A DNA stretch of 20,410 bases from Archaeoglobaceae archaeon (lineage in GTDB: Archaea; Halobacteriota; Archaeoglobi; Archaeoglobales; JdFR-42). Within the stretch, counting starts at the first letter, position 1; each line of letters opens with the position of its first letter. This document shows positions 1 to 7,466 of the stretch, piece by piece. Below the pieces are notes generated by a model. The model did no database searches. It had not been told where the DNA came from and worked only from the letters and a program-made list of their open reading frames with translations. The stretch is taken from assembly GCA_015523685.1 (NCBI GenBank), contig WAJW01000020.1:1-20410 (forward strand), written 5' to 3'. A program made the translations under genes and the position numbers.

Positions 1-551
1 CACAGGGAGACTCCGTATTTCATACATAATCTCATAATCCCCGGAAGATCCCTGAGGTTGTATGCCGATACGGTTGTATTTATCTGTGAGGATATGCCCA
101 GATCAACCGCCTTTTCCAGTATTTCAACAGATTGCTGAAATGTCCCGGCGATTCCCCTGAAACTGTCGTGGATCTCAGGGGTGGAGCCGTCGATACTTAT
201 TGCAATTCTCGCAATACCGGAATCTTTGAGTCTTTTCAACCTCTCCTCTGTGGCGAGTTCCGTTCCGGAGAATGCAATTGCGGTTCTGAATCCTGATTCC
301 GTTGCATATGAAATCAATTCAAAAATATCTTCTCTCATCAGGGGGTCTCCGCCTGTCAACACCAGGAGTGGATAGGGCTTCTTAAATTCCCTGAGCTGAT
401 CTACAACGTCCTTTGCCTCCTCCGTCGAGAGCTCATCAGGATGCCTCTTTCTCTGGGCTTTTGCCCTGCAGTGTTTGCAGGCGAGCATGCACGCCCTGGT
501 AACCTCCCAGAACACGATAAATGGTTTTTCCGTTATGTCGAATCCCTTCAT
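1..551 (-). CDS. Radical SAM/SPASM protein, TIGR04053-like (N-terminal part, cut by window edge)
   Basis: Reads leftward from an ATG at 551 and runs off the window, so only about 183 N-terminal residues are visible. The cluster motif C-x3-C-x2-C is at residues 21, 25 and 28, inside a W-E-V-T-R-A-C stretch, followed by the S-adenosylmethionine-binding V-L-T-G-G-D-P segment and a later I-S-I-D-G strand. The lead-in and the QINTTV strand resemble the TIGR04053 group, relatives of the heme-maturation enzymes AhbC, AhbD and NirJ. The SPASM domain that would bind extra clusters lies outside the window, so the substrate cannot be judged. A TATA-like box about 26 bases before the ATG suggests a leaderless transcript. 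The family call is fairly safe; a role in heme or peptide modification is inference. Confidence 0.85.
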   Translation of the reverse strand, partial: MKGFDITEKPFIVFWEVTRACMLACKHCRAKAQRKRHPDELSTEEAKDVVDQLREFKKPYPLLVLTGGDPLMREDIFELISYATESGFRTAIAFSGTELATEERLKRLKDSGIARIAISIDGSTPEIHDSFRGIAGTFQQSVEILEKAVDLGISSQINTTVSAYNLRDLPGIMRLCMKYGVSL

Positions 552-572
552 TGCTGAAAGATTTTCAGAGTG

Positions 573-580
573 GTTTAAAA
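573..580 (-). promoter_or_regulatory. TATA box of the radical SAM gene
   Basis: On the minus strand TTTTAAAC is centred about 26 bases before the ATG at 551. That is the archaeal TATA-to-start distance, and no SD motif lies between, so the mRNA is probably leaderless. Confidence 0.5.
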
Positions 581-647
581 TTTTTTTGATAGGAAAGCGG
601 GAAACCGATGTGAGTGGATTCATGTGTGTTCCGTAAAATTTATTGAG

Positions 648-655
648 CTTAAAAA
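648..655 (+). promoter_or_regulatory. TATA box of the P-loop ATPase gene
   Basis: CTTAAAAA lies about 60 bases before the ATG at 711. This would start transcription near 675-680 and leave a leader of about 30 bases containing a purine-rich SD region (GGGCGGAGAAGGGAA). Confidence 0.4.
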
Positions 656-710
656 CAACCGATTGAATTACCCCGATACGACATGAAGTAATTTGGGCGG
701 AGAAGGGAAT

Positions 711-1544
711 ATGACCACAATTCTTGTTACGGGACTGCTGGCGTTTGATTCGGGAAAAACCTCCGTTGCATTATCTCTGGTGAAAGATGCGGTAAGTAAA
801 GGGATTGAAACTGGAATCTGCAAGCCGGTCTCCGCATTCAGCGCATGGTATCAGTATGGATGTGTTCTGCATAGCATAAAGCGCCGGAAACTCATCGGTG
901 AGGATATTTACAGACTCCACCTTGCTGTGGGAAGCGATGAGAGGATTGAAGTGGAATCACCGGTTGCGTTTCTCCATGCTCCTCCAGATCCTGAGAGGGC
1001 AGGCTGGGAAACCTCTCCTTACACCGCCATGGGCCTCCAGGATTCAACCCTTGTTTACAGGATCTCAGATTGTGAAAAAACAGAACACTATGTTATCCAT
1101 AAAAATCTCGGGAGAGTTACCGCTGTTATGAGGAAAGAAATTGATAATCTCCTTGAATTCCTTGATCCACCCCCTATAGAGCCTGAAAAATTTGTTCTGG
1201 ACAGAGTTCTTACCGAGGGAAGAAAGATTGCCGATGAATGTGTCGGATATCTTGCCAAAAAGTACGAGCTTCTTCTCATAGAGTCATTCAACAACACATC
1301 AGCGCCCACTCTCAGATCCCTTGATGCCGATAAGGTGGTTGTTGTTGCTCCAGGGAAACTTGCGGTTTACAGGGGAAAGGATTACAGGAGAGCATTGTAT
1401 GCGATCTCAAATATGAGAGACCCGTGGAGAATAACCGTTGGTAACATTGTAAATCTCATTCACCCTGAGAGTGTCGTTGAATTACGTCCAGATGCAGATG
1501 GAGATTGTGGTGTCGGGATCCAGGAGATAATCGATAATCCGTAA
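711..1544 (+). CDS. Archaeal P-loop ATPase of unknown role
   Basis: A 277-residue protein. The N-terminus has a hydrophobic strand then T-G-L-L-A-F-D-S-G-K-T (residues 7-17), a phosphate-binding loop with GKT intact but one residue more than the usual spacing from the leading glycine. The layout recalls dethiobiotin synthetase and cobyrinate amidase-type nucleotide-binding proteins. Further on are a K-P-V-S segment (the position of the nucleotide-linked loop in that fold), G-E-D, and a strand L-L-L-I-E-S-F-N-N near residue 195 that could be the Walker B strand. There is no signal peptide or membrane segment. I prefer the ATG at 711 because a GGGCGGAGAAGGG region precedes it; an upstream in-frame TTG at 693 would lie inside that SD. 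I do not know the substrate. It is divergent from the radical SAM gene and probably transcribed alone. Confidence 0.75.
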   Translation: MTTILVTGLLAFDSGKTSVALSLVKDAVSKGIETGICKPVSAFSAWYQYGCVLHSIKRRKLIGEDIYRLHLAVGSDERIEVESPVAFLHAPPDPERAGWETSPYTAMGLQDSTLVYRISDCEKTEHYVIHKNLGRVTAVMRKEIDNLLEFLDPPPIEPEKFVLDRVLTEGRKIADECVGYLAKKYELLLIESFNNTSAPTLRSLDADKVVVVAPGKLAVYRGKDYRRALYAISNMRDPWRITVGNIVNLIHPESVVELRPDADGDCGVGIQEIIDNP

Positions 1545-1702
1545 ATATATTGTATTGAGGCCATTCGGATGGCTGTTTCAAGCTCTTCCATGATGCTCTC
1601 CTGTCTTATACCCGTATGATAAAGGCATGGAAAATTAAAATCTCCCTTTTTCTGCCCAGGATTGACAATGAAGACCATTCAAACCCGTCCTGAAAGGAAA
1701 AA

Positions 1703-1730
1703 TTTTTGAAAACTTGACTTTTTTGTTTTT
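1703..1730 (+). terminator. T-rich terminator candidate after the ATPase gene
   Basis: Three T runs (T5, T6, T5) fall within 28 bases, about 160 bases past the stop at 1544. Archaeal RNA polymerase terminates at such T clusters without a hairpin. The distance from the stop makes the assignment uncertain. Confidence 0.3.
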
Positions 1731-2128
1731 CCTTGCTGTATATCGTTTTGTGTTGCTGGTTAATGATGAACTCTGGCAGGTTAAAGAGTTAAATCCATGA
1801 TGGAGAGCAATCCCCTGTAATGACCTTGAGGAGACTGCAAAATATTTAAAATAGGAAGATTTACTCTTTATAAAGGTGCATTTTTATAACATTTATAGAC
1901 TTCAGGAGCTATCATTTTCTTATTTCATCTCAAACTTACTTGAACTAACTTGTACTTCGAAACTGGATGATAGATGGTGGTTGTTATATCCAGTTGAAGG
2001 AAATAAAGAAAGCCGTAGGGAGAGAACTATATGTCTGGATTAAATCTGACTGCTCGCAATAAGAGGATATGTGGCTCGCTTCCGCTCGCCAGAATTTACA
2101 GTCTCAAACTTCACATGTCCCCGGAACG

Positions 2129-2600
2129 TTATATTGAAATAATAACGGCGGAAAAGCCCTCATCTTCATAAATACCAAAGAGTTCTCACCTCTCGAACTT
2201 TCGCCTTTTATGAAATTCAAAATATGCTCTTTCTGGATTCAGGAGAACTGTAATCTTTTTCAGCCTGATTCTCTGTTAATGCTCCCTTATAGAGCACACC
2301 TGACAGCTTCTTCCTCATTTTTTTATCATACTGGCCACCTGACTATAACTTTCCCTCTGAAATCAGGCAGGTTTTTTGTTTCATCCTCACAAACTCTATG
2401 CAGGCAACATTACCCCCTGCTCATCTTTCTCTCTCCTGTAATCGTTAATAACCCTTCAAACAGGTTTTATCCATTGAGACTGAGAATCTTGAAAGATTCT
2501 CCTGTGTTTCCGTACAATCCCTTTTATGATCCCGTACTTTCACAGCACAGAGGCAGGGGGAGATGGCAAGAAGAGGTTGAAGGAAAAGTTAGAATCGGAG
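2129..2600 (-). pseudogene. Probable decayed gene, family unrecognised
   Basis: Protein-like pieces follow each other on the minus strand but in shifting frames with stops between them: one reads NLPDFRGKVIVRWPV, the next KKLSGVLYKGALTENQAEK, and the last VLLNPERAYFEFHKRRKFER, then an in-frame TGA (2188-2186), then ELFGIYEDEGFSAVIISI ending at 2129. The order along one strand, the charged composition and the antisense-like look of the opposite strand suggest a gene broken by frameshifts. The basic HKRRKFER piece vaguely recalls DDE transposases, but that is not identification. Chance frames in AT-rich DNA remain a real alternative. Confidence 0.25.
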
Positions 2601-2702
2601 AATAAATTTGAAGAATGAAGCTTAGAATAGGGGGAAGAAATCAGGCTCATTGATTTTGAAAACCCGCACATCAGGAACCTGTCCGGATTTTGAAAGAACG
2701 TC

Positions 2703-2714
2703 AAAAAAAGGAGA
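2703..2714 (-). terminator. T7 terminator after the phosphatase gene
   Basis: On the minus strand CTCCTTTTTTT begins about 20 bases after the phosphatase stop codon. This is the usual archaeal U-rich termination signal and marks the end of the DUF63-SpoIIM-proS-phosphatase operon. Confidence 0.5.
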
Positions 2715-2732
2715 GGCATGCTGAATTCCCGC

Positions 2733-3569
2733 TCATATGGAAAATGTGGTTGCACAATCAGAAATCAGCTCGTATCCATTTCTGGCTCTGTCACTGCAAT
2801 CAATTTCAAGATATGAGGCCCTTGACAGTCCGTATGGTCTCATGCAGGAACCAACTGTCACCACAAGCCCGTTCTGCTCTGCAAGTAGAATCTTATACGG
2901 CTGGTGGGATCTTATCACGGTCTTTGCCTCCACAGTTTCAAGGAGGATCTCCGTTGCCCTCCAGCCAAAGAACATGCCCACACCCCTCTCGTAATTGAAA
3001 TCACTCAACTCCCTCTCCCACGGATCGTTCCACATGATCTCCATCGATGTGGCATCCCCGGGATTCTCTATCTCTTTAAGGTTGAGCCCGGCTGTCTCAA
3101 TTTTTCCACTATCCGTTGGTACTCCTCCGTGAGCAAGCCAGTACTTATCCCTGATGACCGCAGAGTAAGGAAGTTTCTCCCAGAGCTCTTTCAATCTGAG
3201 ATATATCTCTCTTCCTCTCTCTCCGAATCTGTAATCGAGTTCGTGAGGGAGTTCATGGGGAAATGCGGTGGATGTTTCATGGTTCCCCCTCAGTAAAAAA
3301 ACATCCTTCTCCGAAGAAAGCTCGGCAAGCCTCATATAGACCAGAGAAGAGTTCTCTCCCCTGTCTCCATAATCTCCAAGAAAGATGAATGCATCACTTT
3401 TTGAGTTCTCCAGAATGAAGTCAAGGGAGTCTATATCCCCATGAATGTCCCCAACTACCGTTATATTCCTGCAGTCATCGATTTGAATGAATTTTTTACC
3501 GGACAGACCACTCTCCAGCTTATCAATTGCTTCAAGCATGGATTCCGGAGCAATCTCTCTCCCTCTCAT
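2733..3569 (-). CDS. PPP-family serine/threonine protein phosphatase
   Basis: A 278-residue metallophosphatase with all PPP signatures in order: GDIHG (40-44), GDYGDRG (65-71), GNHE (95-98), HGG (147-149) and a late R-S-H (His 222). These provide the ligands for the two-metal centre that removes phosphate from phosphoserine or phosphothreonine. The valine of the usual GDYVDRG is glycine here. It is cytoplasmic, with no membrane segment. The start is uncertain: an ATG at 3608 would overlap proS by 29 bases, whereas the ATG at 3569 sits 10 bases past the proS stop; I chose the latter because conserved sequence begins well after it. It is the last gene of the operon. Its target is unknown; a nucleotide tetraphosphatase activity is the main alternative for this fold. 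Confidence 0.88.
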   Translation of the reverse strand: MRGREIAPESMLEAIDKLESGLSGKKFIQIDDCRNITVVGDIHGDIDSLDFILENSKSDAFIFLGDYGDRGENSSLVYMRLAELSSEKDVFLLRGNHETSTAFPHELPHELDYRFGERGREIYLRLKELWEKLPYSAVIRDKYWLAHGGVPTDSGKIETAGLNLKEIENPGDATSMEIMWNDPWERELSDFNYERGVGMFFGWRATEILLETVEAKTVIRSHQPYKILLAEQNGLVVTVGSCMRPYGLSRASYLEIDCSDRARNGYELISDCATTFSI

Positions 3570-3579
3570 CCTTCCACTT

Positions 3580-5001
3580 CTAATATGTTCTTGCTGAACC
3601 TGCAACATACGGAGCGTTTTCGTGGCATACTACACATTCTCCCGGGGATTCGGCGTTGTACCCCCCCTTCAGAATTCCAAGGAGAGTACTCTCGAGTCTG
3701 TTTTCGATCTCTTCACCACAGGATGTCTTTCCGCACCATCCAAAAAGAGCCACTCCTTTACCTGCATGCTCTTTTGCCTCTTCAATGGAACCGCACATTC
3801 TGATCCTCTCCTCCATGAACCTCCTGGATTTCTCTCTGAGCCTGTCATCGTTTTCCATGGCCATTCCTGTAAGCTCATGGATTTTATCCGCTTCAATCTC
3901 GAATTTCTTTTTATCATTTCTGAATGATACGGTGAGGGTGTTATTCTCAACCTCGGACGGCCCGATCTCTATTCTCACAGGAACACCTTTGAGTTCCCAT
4001 CTGTAGTATTTGGCTCCGGGTCTCAGTTCAGAATCGTCTATAACCACATCCCAGCCCCGTCTTTCAAGTTCTGATTTTATTTCCTCTGCTCTTTCCATTA
4101 TTCTCTCTCTCCCTTCACCCTTGAAAAGCACGGGGATTATGACCGCCTGAATGGGGGCAAACCTGAATGGTAGTACAAGCCCTGAATTATCCCCATGAAT
4201 TGCTATGAGGGCTGCAATGCATCTTTCCGAGATTCCGTAGCACGTCTGACATGCGTATTCATGATCTCCATCAGGTGTTTCAAATTTTATGTCGAATGTC
4301 TCTGCAAAGTTGGTTCCCAGATTATGTACAGTTCCGATCTGCAGTGTTTTTCCGTCGGGCATTATGGTATCAAAGGCAAGAGTGTAAACTGCCCCGGGGA
4401 ATTTATCCCATTCGGGCCTCTGAAATATGAGATAGGGAATTCCGAGAGTATCAAAGAACTCTCTGTAAAGATTCACGGCCTTTTCAACCTGATTTTCTGC
4501 TTCCTCCATTGTCGCATGAACGGTGTGAGCCTCTTTGAATGAGGTAACCTCCCTCAGCCTTATCAGGGGTCTGGTATGCTTTGTCTCATACCTGAACACA
4601 TTTACTATCTGATACACTTTAAGGGGGAGATCCGCATGGGTCCGGATCCAGAGGTTGAAAATTGGATATATGGCGGTCTCACTTGTGGGCCGGAGAGCGA
4701 GTTTGACATCAAGTTCTTCCAGTCCTCCGTGGGTGACCCAGTAGACCTCATCCTCAAATCCCCTGATGTGTTCCGCCTCTTTCATGAACTCATGTTCTGG
4801 AATTAAAAGGGGAAAGAGAACCTCCTCATGGTCCCTGTCGAGAAGAGATCTTAAATAATCGTAGACCTTCCTTCTGAGTTTGAAACCGAAAGGCATCCAC
4901 ACGTATATCCCCTTTACAGGATACCGGACATCCATGATTTCTGCCGTAAATATGAGCTCATTGAACCACTCGCTGAATCTTGTTTTCTCTGGAAGCTCCA
5001 T
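3580..5001 (-). CDS. proS: Prolyl-tRNA synthetase, archaeal/eukaryotic type
   Basis: A 473-residue class IIa synthetase that charges tRNA-Pro in the cytoplasm. It has the short archaeal N-terminus leading straight into the catalytic core, motif 2 around F-R-Y-E-T-K-H-T-R-P-L-I-R (about residues 135-150), an H-G-D-N-S-G-L-V-L-P motif 3 region, an anticodon-binding domain (I-I-P-V onward), and the extra C-terminal domain with a zinc-type cysteine set (CGKTSC and CVVC). The protein ends in tyrosine, as archaeal ProRS usually does. The bacterial YbaK-like editing insertion is absent, as expected for this type. The ATG lies 2 bases after the SpoIIM-family stop, so it is co-transcribed with the two membrane proteins upstream. 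Confidence 0.97.
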   Translation of the reverse strand: MELPEKTRFSEWFNELIFTAEIMDVRYPVKGIYVWMPFGFKLRRKVYDYLRSLLDRDHEEVLFPLLIPEHEFMKEAEHIRGFEDEVYWVTHGGLEELDVKLALRPTSETAIYPIFNLWIRTHADLPLKVYQIVNVFRYETKHTRPLIRLREVTSFKEAHTVHATMEEAENQVEKAVNLYREFFDTLGIPYLIFQRPEWDKFPGAVYTLAFDTIMPDGKTLQIGTVHNLGTNFAETFDIKFETPDGDHEYACQTCYGISERCIAALIAIHGDNSGLVLPFRFAPIQAVIIPVLFKGEGRERIMERAEEIKSELERRGWDVVIDDSELRPGAKYYRWELKGVPVRIEIGPSEVENNTLTVSFRNDKKKFEIEADKIHELTGMAMENDDRLREKSRRFMEERIRMCGSIEEAKEHAGKGVALFGWCGKTSCGEEIENRLESTLLGILKGGYNAESPGECVVCHENAPYVAGSARTY

Positions 5002-5003
5002 GA

Positions 5004-5561
5004 TTACAGTGAAGAAATATAGGGGGAGATAAAAGTTTCTATAAATGATGCGATGAACAGCATGGGTATGACTATTCTCACGAATATCCTGAGGGAATAG
5101 CTCATCCTTTTTCCTATATCTCCTTTCTTCCCTCTCAATTTTTCAAGCATTGCCGATCCAAGCCACATTCCCAGAGCACCGCTCAGAATTACAGCGGGAA
5201 TCTCGAAAATACCGTGAGGGAGTAGAGAAAGCAACACATTCCCAATCCCCCTCTCTCCACCCGCAATGACTATCACAATTCCAATGATGTAACCGTTGTA
5301 GGCGACAAAAAGAACGGGAATGATGCCGAAGATGACGCCTGAAAGCACGAGAAGGAATGATTTTATCGCATTATTGGCAAAAATTGCAAAGGGGAGAAGA
5401 TAAACAGGCAGATTAAGTATGGGTTCAAACTCGTTTCTCAATTTTTCAAACACATCCCTGGCCTTCCCGGGATTTTTTTCTGCGTGAATAAACCCGGCGT
5501 AAGCGGAGATGATCAGAATGACAAACAGCAATACAGAATAACCAAATATCCTGCTTTTCAT
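5004..5561 (-). CDS. SpoIIM-family (DUF95) integral membrane protein
   Basis: A 185-residue protein with an N-terminal membrane helix (residues 8-26), an extracytoplasmic stretch, and four or so further helices. The N-N-A-I-K motif before a long hydrophobic run, the internal N-G segment and the L-L-P-H-G-I-F-E-I-P-A signature mark the SpoIIM family, named for a Bacillus sporulation protein but widespread in archaea, where its role is unknown. The ATG at 5561 is preferred: it lies 1 base after the DUF63 stop and follows a GGTG SD motif; a GTG at 5570 would overlap. SpoIIM relatives often sit beside other membrane proteins of unknown function, as here. Confidence 0.88.
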   Translation of the reverse strand: MKSRIFGYSVLLFVILIISAYAGFIHAEKNPGKARDVFEKLRNEFEPILNLPVYLLPFAIFANNAIKSFLLVLSGVIFGIIPVLFVAYNGYIIGIVIVIAGGERGIGNVLLSLLPHGIFEIPAVILSGALGMWLGSAMLEKLRGKKGDIGKRMSYSLRIFVRIVIPMLFIASFIETFISPYISSL

Positions 5562-5562
5562 T

Positions 5563-6378
5563 TCACACACCGAGGAACAGTCTCATGGCATCTCTGATTC
5601 CGGGAGCAAGACCTATGGTTATGAGTGCGAACTTTATGAAGTTGGTGAGTTCGATCTCACTCTCCTCCATTCCCCTGTCCAGGAGGTAGAGGAGTGGAAT
5701 GAAGACAACGATTTTTAAGGGATACATAACAGCTGCGGTCCCGGTCAGATTGATGAAAAAGCTTGGAAGCACGTGTTTCTCCCAGTAGTTGAAGAAATCT
5801 ATCCCTATGAATGTTGCCGATGCATCAAACATGTGGGCAAATATCACCGTGATATTCAGGGTGCTGGCAATTGAGATCTTTTTCAGAATAGGATATACCA
5901 CAAATGTTCCGAATATTGCGAGGGAGATAACCGCAGGGAGAACCGCTGGATTCTCCACTGTGTCGTTAAGGAACAGCAAGAGAAGGACAAGAAATGAGAA
6001 AACAAGACCTCCGAGGGAATATATGATGTGGTACTTCACCCCGTATTTCCTGAGATATGCGGAGAGAAGGAGTACTGATATTGCCACAAAAAAGACAAAG
6101 AAGTATATGAGAGGAGTTATCAGAATGTATTTGAAGGGTGGGGCTAGTATCTCTGAATCCTCCACCACCCTGAGAAGACCGCCCCCAACAACGTAGGGCA
6201 GATTCGCGAATATGAACTGCTCATCAATTTTTATATCGAGCCTCTTCAGGAGCCTGAAAAGAAGTATTATGAAAATTATAAGCAGAATGGCCCATGTTAA
6301 AGTATTTATAGGGTTATAGCCAGTGTCATAAAGGATCGGTTCCACGTAATATCTGTATATGAAATCTCTAACACCCAC
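5563..6378 (-). CDS. DUF63 family multi-pass membrane protein
   Basis: About 271 residues with seven or eight predicted membrane helices. The N-terminal Y-x2-P-I-x2-D-T-G-Y-N-P-x-N-T segment and the F-A-H-M-F-D-A-S-A-T-F-I-G-I-D segment are typical of archaeal DUF63 proteins. The polar residues inside helices (H, D, T) suggest transport or intramembrane chemistry, but no activity is known. A GTG at 6378 follows GGTGA at ideal spacing, so I prefer it to the GTG at 6387, which is part of that SD. It is the first gene of the operon with SpoIIM, proS and the phosphatase. Its start lies only 25 bases from the egsA start on the other strand. Confidence 0.85.
   Translation of the reverse strand: MGVRDFIYRYYVEPILYDTGYNPINTLTWAILLIIFIILLFRLLKRLDIKIDEQFIFANLPYVVGGGLLRVVEDSEILAPPFKYILITPLIYFFVFFVAISVLLLSAYLRKYGVKYHIIYSLGGLVFSFLVLLLLFLNDTVENPAVLPAVISLAIFGTFVVYPILKKISIASTLNITVIFAHMFDASATFIGIDFFNYWEKHVLPSFFINLTGTAAVMYPLKIVVFIPLLYLLDRGMEESEIELTNFIKFALITIGLAPGIRDAMRLFLGV
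6350..6358 (+). promoter_or_regulatory. Candidate TATA box of egsA
   Basis: CTGTATATG lies about 50 bases before the egsA ATG at 6404, inside the first codons of the divergent DUF63 gene. It would give a leader of about 20 bases carrying the GGAGAG SD. A second candidate, GTATTTATA near 6301-6310, is further upstream. Confidence 0.35.
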
Positions 6379-6403
6379 GTCCTTCACCTCTGGAGAGAAA
6401 TGT

Positions 6404-7450
6404 ATGAAAGGAATAAAGATGATGGAACTTCCAAGGAATGTTGTTGTCGGACCCGGAGTTATTCATGAAATTCTCCCTGTCTGCTCAGGTCTTAAACTTT
6501 ACGGAAATTGTATAATAATAACGGGTAACAGAACGGAGAAGATTGCAGGGAAGATAGTGAAAGAAGAACTCGAGAAAGAATACAGCATTGATATGGTCAG
6601 GGTAAAGGAATCGAATGAAAGGGAAGTTGAAAGGGTGGTTGAATTATCTAAAAAGATAGATGCCGGTTTTATCGTTTCTGCCGGTGGAGGAAAGATAATA
6701 GACGTTGGAAAGCTTTCCGCCAGAAAACTGGGAATTCCAGTTGTGAGCGTTCCCACCTCTGCAAGTCATGATGGAATAGCATCCTCGAGGGCCTCCATAA
6801 AGGGTGTGGACGGCAGGACCTCCGTTGAGGCGGTATCTCCCGTTGCGGTCATTGCAGATACCGAAATAATTTCTTCAGCTCCTTTCAGACTTATTGCATC
6901 GGGATGTGGGGATATACTGGCAAATAAAACCGCTGTTATGGACTGGAAGCTTGCGTACAGGCTGAGAGATGAGGAGTACAGTGAGTATGCTGCTGCCCTG
7001 TCTGAGATGACCGCTGAGATAATCATGGAGTCAGGAGAGGTGATTCGGGAGGGTCTTGAAGAGGGTGTGAGGCTTGTTGTAAAGGCCCTCATATCGAGCG
7101 GTGTGGCCATGAGCATAGCAGGTTCAAGCAGACCCGCGAGTGGCTCGGAACACCTCTTCAGCCATGCCCTTGACATGATTGCGGAAAAGCCCGCACTGCA
7201 CGGTGAGCAGTGTGGGGTGGGCACAATCATGATGATGTCTCTTCATGGAGGAGACTGGGAGAGAATCCGGAAAGTTTTAAAATCCATAGGTGCTCCTGTT
7301 ACCGCTGTAGAACTGGGTGTGGATGATGATGAAATAATTGAGGCCCTCCTCATGGCACATAAAATAAGGCCGGACCGTTACACAATTCTCGGATCCGGTC
7401 TGACGAGGAGGGCAGCAAAGAAACTTGCGAAAAAAACAGGTGTGATATGA
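6404..7450 (+). CDS. egsA: sn-glycerol-1-phosphate dehydrogenase
   Basis: A 348-residue enzyme that reduces dihydroxyacetone phosphate to sn-glycerol-1-phosphate with NAD(P)H, the step that sets the stereochemistry of archaeal membrane lipids. It shows the S-A-G-G-G-K-I-I-D dinucleotide-binding motif (about residues 92-100), the P-T-S-A-S-H-D-G loop, and metal ligands Asp 170 (in GCGD), His 250 (S-G-S-E-H) and His 266 (L-H-G-E-Q), so zinc binding looks intact. The ATG at 6404 has a GGAGAG SD six bases upstream; the internal ATG at 6419 with AAAGGA is a possible shorter start. The longer upstream frame would enter the opposing gene and is unlikely. It is followed 16 bases later by the UPF0179 gene, probably in one transcript. 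Confidence 0.96.
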   Translation: MKGIKMMELPRNVVVGPGVIHEILPVCSGLKLYGNCIIITGNRTEKIAGKIVKEELEKEYSIDMVRVKESNEREVERVVELSKKIDAGFIVSAGGGKIIDVGKLSARKLGIPVVSVPTSASHDGIASSRASIKGVDGRTSVEAVSPVAVIADTEIISSAPFRLIASGCGDILANKTAVMDWKLAYRLRDEEYSEYAAALSEMTAEIIMESGEVIREGLEEGVRLVVKALISSGVAMSIAGSSRPASGSEHLFSHALDMIAEKPALHGEQCGVGTIMMMSLHGGDWERIRKVLKSIGAPVTAVELGVDDDEIIEALLMAHKIRPDRYTILGSGLTRRAAKKLAKKTGVI

Positions 7451-7466
7451 TCAAGGAGGGAAAGAA

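Larger units (their letters stand above)
1545..2732. other. 1.2 kb without an intact gene
   Basis: This is the only long stretch here without a convincing gene. No tRNA, rRNA, CRISPR repeat or terminal inverted repeat was found by eye. Open frames are short and poor in coding character. A plus-strand frame at 2210-2605 is rich in S, F, L and P, the look of the antisense of a former gene, so the minus strand is the more likely ancestral coding strand. A 31-codon plus-strand frame (1967-2062, beginning MIDGGCYIQLKEIKK) looks protein-like but is too short to call. TATA-like AT runs occur near 1840-1900 (TATTTAAA, TTTATAAA), so an unannotated transcript is possible. Confidence 0.5.

Noticed and set aside
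1460..1678. 72-residue minus-strand frame overlapping the end of the P-loop ATPase
   Set aside because: A third of it is antisense to a real gene, it has no promoter or SD, and only a short piece looks protein-like.
1763..1815. Possible C/D box guide RNA (ATGATGA near 1763 and a second ATGATG near 1797)
   Set aside because: No CTGA D or D' box follows at the required distance.
2210..2605. 131-residue plus-strand frame
   Set aside because: Rich in S, F, L, P and H with no domain, SD or TATA at proper spacing; it looks like the antisense of a decayed minus-strand gene.
2625..2732. Open reading after the phosphatase TGA: 36 further codons in the same frame
   Set aside because: A T7 terminator run lies within about 20 bases of the stop, the tail has no recognisable similarity, and all catalytic motifs are already complete. 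Stop-codon readthrough is not supported.
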